Assembly (NCBI GenBank): GCA_021324035.1
Contig: JAJPJU010000333.1
Location: 1-6,031 of the forward strand
Direction of reading: 5' to 3'
DNA from: Spartobacteria bacterium
Lineage (GTDB): Bacteria; Verrucomicrobiota; Verrucomicrobiia; Chthoniobacterales; UBA10450
DNA: 6,031 nucleotides
This document shows, piece by piece, positions 5,360 to 6,031 of this stretch; position 1 is the stretch's first letter; every line of letters starts with the position of its first letter. The translations under genes and the position numbers were made by a program. Below the pieces are notes generated by a model. It was not told where the DNA came from. It searched no databases and saw only the letters and a program-made list of their open reading frames with translations.

Positions 5360-5405
5360 CGCCTGGCGGATCGAGACACTTCTCGCCGCCAGGCGTTTTG
5401 TTTTC
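5360..5405 (+). terminator. Strong intrinsic terminator
   Basis: CGCCTGGCGG (5360-5369) and CCGCCAGGCG (5386-5395) form a perfect GC-rich 10-bp stem with a 16-nt loop, followed at once by TTTTGTTTTC. This is the clearest rho-independent terminator in the window and ends the transcript of the secreted Thr-rich protein. Its T tract lies only 11-20 bases ahead of the ATG of the next gene. Confidence 0.9.
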
Positions 5406-5415
5406 ACCCCCCGGA

Positions 5416-5784
5416 ATGGACAAAGCGCCGAGAGATCTGAGAGATCGAACCAAACGATTTGCGCTGCAAATCATTCGGGTTCTTCCGATTTTGCCGAAAA
5501 CGATGGAAGCCCGAGTCATCGGAAAGCAACTCGTGCGATCAGGAACATCCGTCGGAGCTAACTATCGAGAGGCCTTTCGCGGTCGCAGCAGGGCTGAGTT
5601 CATCGCCAAGTGTGGCGATTGCCTGCGCGAGCTGGAGGAGACGGGCTATTGGCTTGAGCTTCTGTTAGAAGCGAACGCCGTCTCCGGCGACAAGCTCTCA
5701 GTTGTTTATCGCGAATGTAACGAGCTAACTGCTATTTTCGTTACAATTATTAAGAGCTCTAGGAACTCCGAGCTCAGTTCCTAA
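5416..5784 (+). CDS. Four-helix-bundle protein (S23 / 23S rRNA intervening-sequence family)
   Basis: The 122-residue protein belongs to the four-helix-bundle family first seen in intervening sequences of bacterial 23S rRNA genes and related to the Avd accessory protein of diversity-generating retroelements. Visible hallmarks are DLRDRTKRFALQIIRVL (helix 1), KTMEARVIGKQLVRSGTSVG (25-47) with ANYREA (48-53), RAEFIAKCGDCLRELEETGYWLELLLEA (59-86) and a last helix with NELTAIFVTIIKSS. The family forms homopentameric barrels in solved members and is basic; the exact role is unknown. ATG 5416 matches the usual family start (MDKAPRDLRDRTKRF); an in-frame TTG at 5398 lies in the terminator T tract and is unlikely. 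No rRNA or reverse transcriptase is nearby, so this is a free-standing copy. The last codons (NSELSS, stop) lie in a repeat-derived hairpin. How it is transcribed is unclear, because a strong terminator sits directly upstream. Confidence 0.92.
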   Translation: MDKAPRDLRDRTKRFALQIIRVLPILPKTMEARVIGKQLVRSGTSVGANYREAFRGRSRAEFIAKCGDCLRELEETGYWLELLLEANAVSGDKLSVVYRECNELTAIFVTIIKSSRNSELSS

Positions 5785-5811
5785 TTCTTAATTCTTAATT
5801 CTTAATTTCCC
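5750..5811. repeat. Hairpin plus three identical ATTCTTA heptads at the gene end
   Basis: ATTCTTA is repeated three times exactly (5784-5790, 5791-5797, 5798-5804) and followed by ATTTCCC (5805-5811). Just upstream, TAGGAACT (5760-5767) and AGTTCCTA (5776-5783) form a perfect 8-bp stem with an 8-nt loop. The pairing resumes after a small internal loop with TTAAGA (5750-5755) and TCTTAA (5786-5791). The block fills the whole space between the stop codon of the four-helix-bundle gene (5782-5784) and the stop codon of the convergent micro-protein (5814-5812). It may serve as a shared terminator region. Confidence 0.85.
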
Positions 5812-5958
5812 CTAGATCCTGCCGAGCAACCAAAGAATCAAAATAATGATCAGGATCGTCCCCAATAACCCGTGCGATCTGTACCCAAAACCATAACCAC
5901 CCGTCGGAAACGCGCCGATCAACAGCAAGACGATAATGATGAGTAAAATTAAGCCCAT
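5812..5958 (-). CDS. 48-residue DUF3309-like membrane micro-protein
   Basis: The minus-strand frame from ATG 5958 to TAG 5814-5812 encodes 48 residues: helix 1 LILLIIIVLLLIGAFP (3-18), a Gly/Tyr-rich turn TGGYGFGYRSHG (19-30), helix 2 LLGTILIIILILWLLGRI (31-48). This hairpin of two hydrophobic segments around a G/Y/S-rich turn, ending in LLGRI, matches my memory of the DUF3309 family of small membrane proteins, in which the first segment ends LIGALP. The function of the family is unknown; it is widespread in environmental bacteria. The only upstream AGGA (5975-5972) is 13 bases from the ATG, a little far. The gene is too short for many gene callers but its family likeness makes it convincing. 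It converges on the four-helix-bundle gene with 27 bp of heptad repeat between the stops. The 73 bp upstream of it hold nothing I can name. Confidence 0.82.
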   Translation of the reverse strand: MGLILLIIIVLLLIGAFPTGGYGFGYRSHGLLGTILIIILILWLLGRI

Positions 5959-6031
5959 GCGCCGCGTTTTATCCTAAAGCTCCGATCCGCGCAATACTGC
6001 CTCTCAACCCTCAATATCTTCATCAGTGCGG

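Noticed and set aside
5416..5784. Part of a diversity-generating retroelement (Avd accessory protein)
   Set aside because: No reverse transcriptase, template repeat or variable repeat is visible in the window; the sequence fits the general S23 family.

Overview
The window looks like chromosomal DNA of a free-living, moderately GC-rich bacterium. The mix of genes (a SET-domain lysine methyltransferase, a four-helix-bundle S23-type protein, a DUF3309-like micro-protein, small secreted Thr-rich proteins) together with weak Shine-Dalgarno sequences and period-7 intergenic repeats suggests a soil member of the Verrucomicrobiota or a related PVC lineage. That placement is inference from gene content; no rRNA or marker gene is present.

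Layout from left to right: the 5' part of a secreted low-complexity protein (minus, runs off the left edge); a gap holding a C/T-rich array of six 7-bp units; a 58-residue glycine-rich single-span membrane protein (plus); an inverted pair of A/T-rich heptad blocks that continues into the 3' end of a SET-domain methyltransferase gene (minus); a divergent aquaporin-family channel (plus); a convergent ACR3-type arsenite efflux gene (minus) broken by a one-base frameshift; a divergent AI-2E/PerM-family permease (plus); about 300 bp with a doubtful minus-strand ORF and a perfect hairpin; a secreted Thr-rich small protein (plus) ending in a strong intrinsic terminator; a four-helix-bundle protein (plus) starting almost on top of that terminator; and a convergent 48-residue DUF3309-like membrane protein (minus). 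Two of these genes, at 569-745 and 5812-5958, are under 60 codons and easily missed.

The genes do not form one operon. Orientation changes at almost every boundary, so most are probably single transcription units. There are several membrane or envelope proteins (aquaporin, ACR3, AI-2E-type permease, two micro-membrane proteins, two secreted proteins). The only possible functional link is the adjacency of a MIP channel and ACR3, which could both handle arsenite, but they are convergent and no arsR or arsC is visible.

The least expected signals are: (1) tandem repeats with an exact 7-bp period at four separate places, with different unit sequences, which abut or supply the ends of coding sequences (SET C-terminus, ACR3 N-terminus, four-helix-bundle C-terminus); (2) an aquaporin whose second NPA motif is followed by Val instead of the near-universal selectivity-filter Arg; (3) the frameshifted but otherwise intact acr3; and (4) a bacterial SET enzyme with post-SET cysteines and a Lys-rich tail encoded by repeat DNA. 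I see no CRISPR array, tRNA, rRNA, integrase or transposase.
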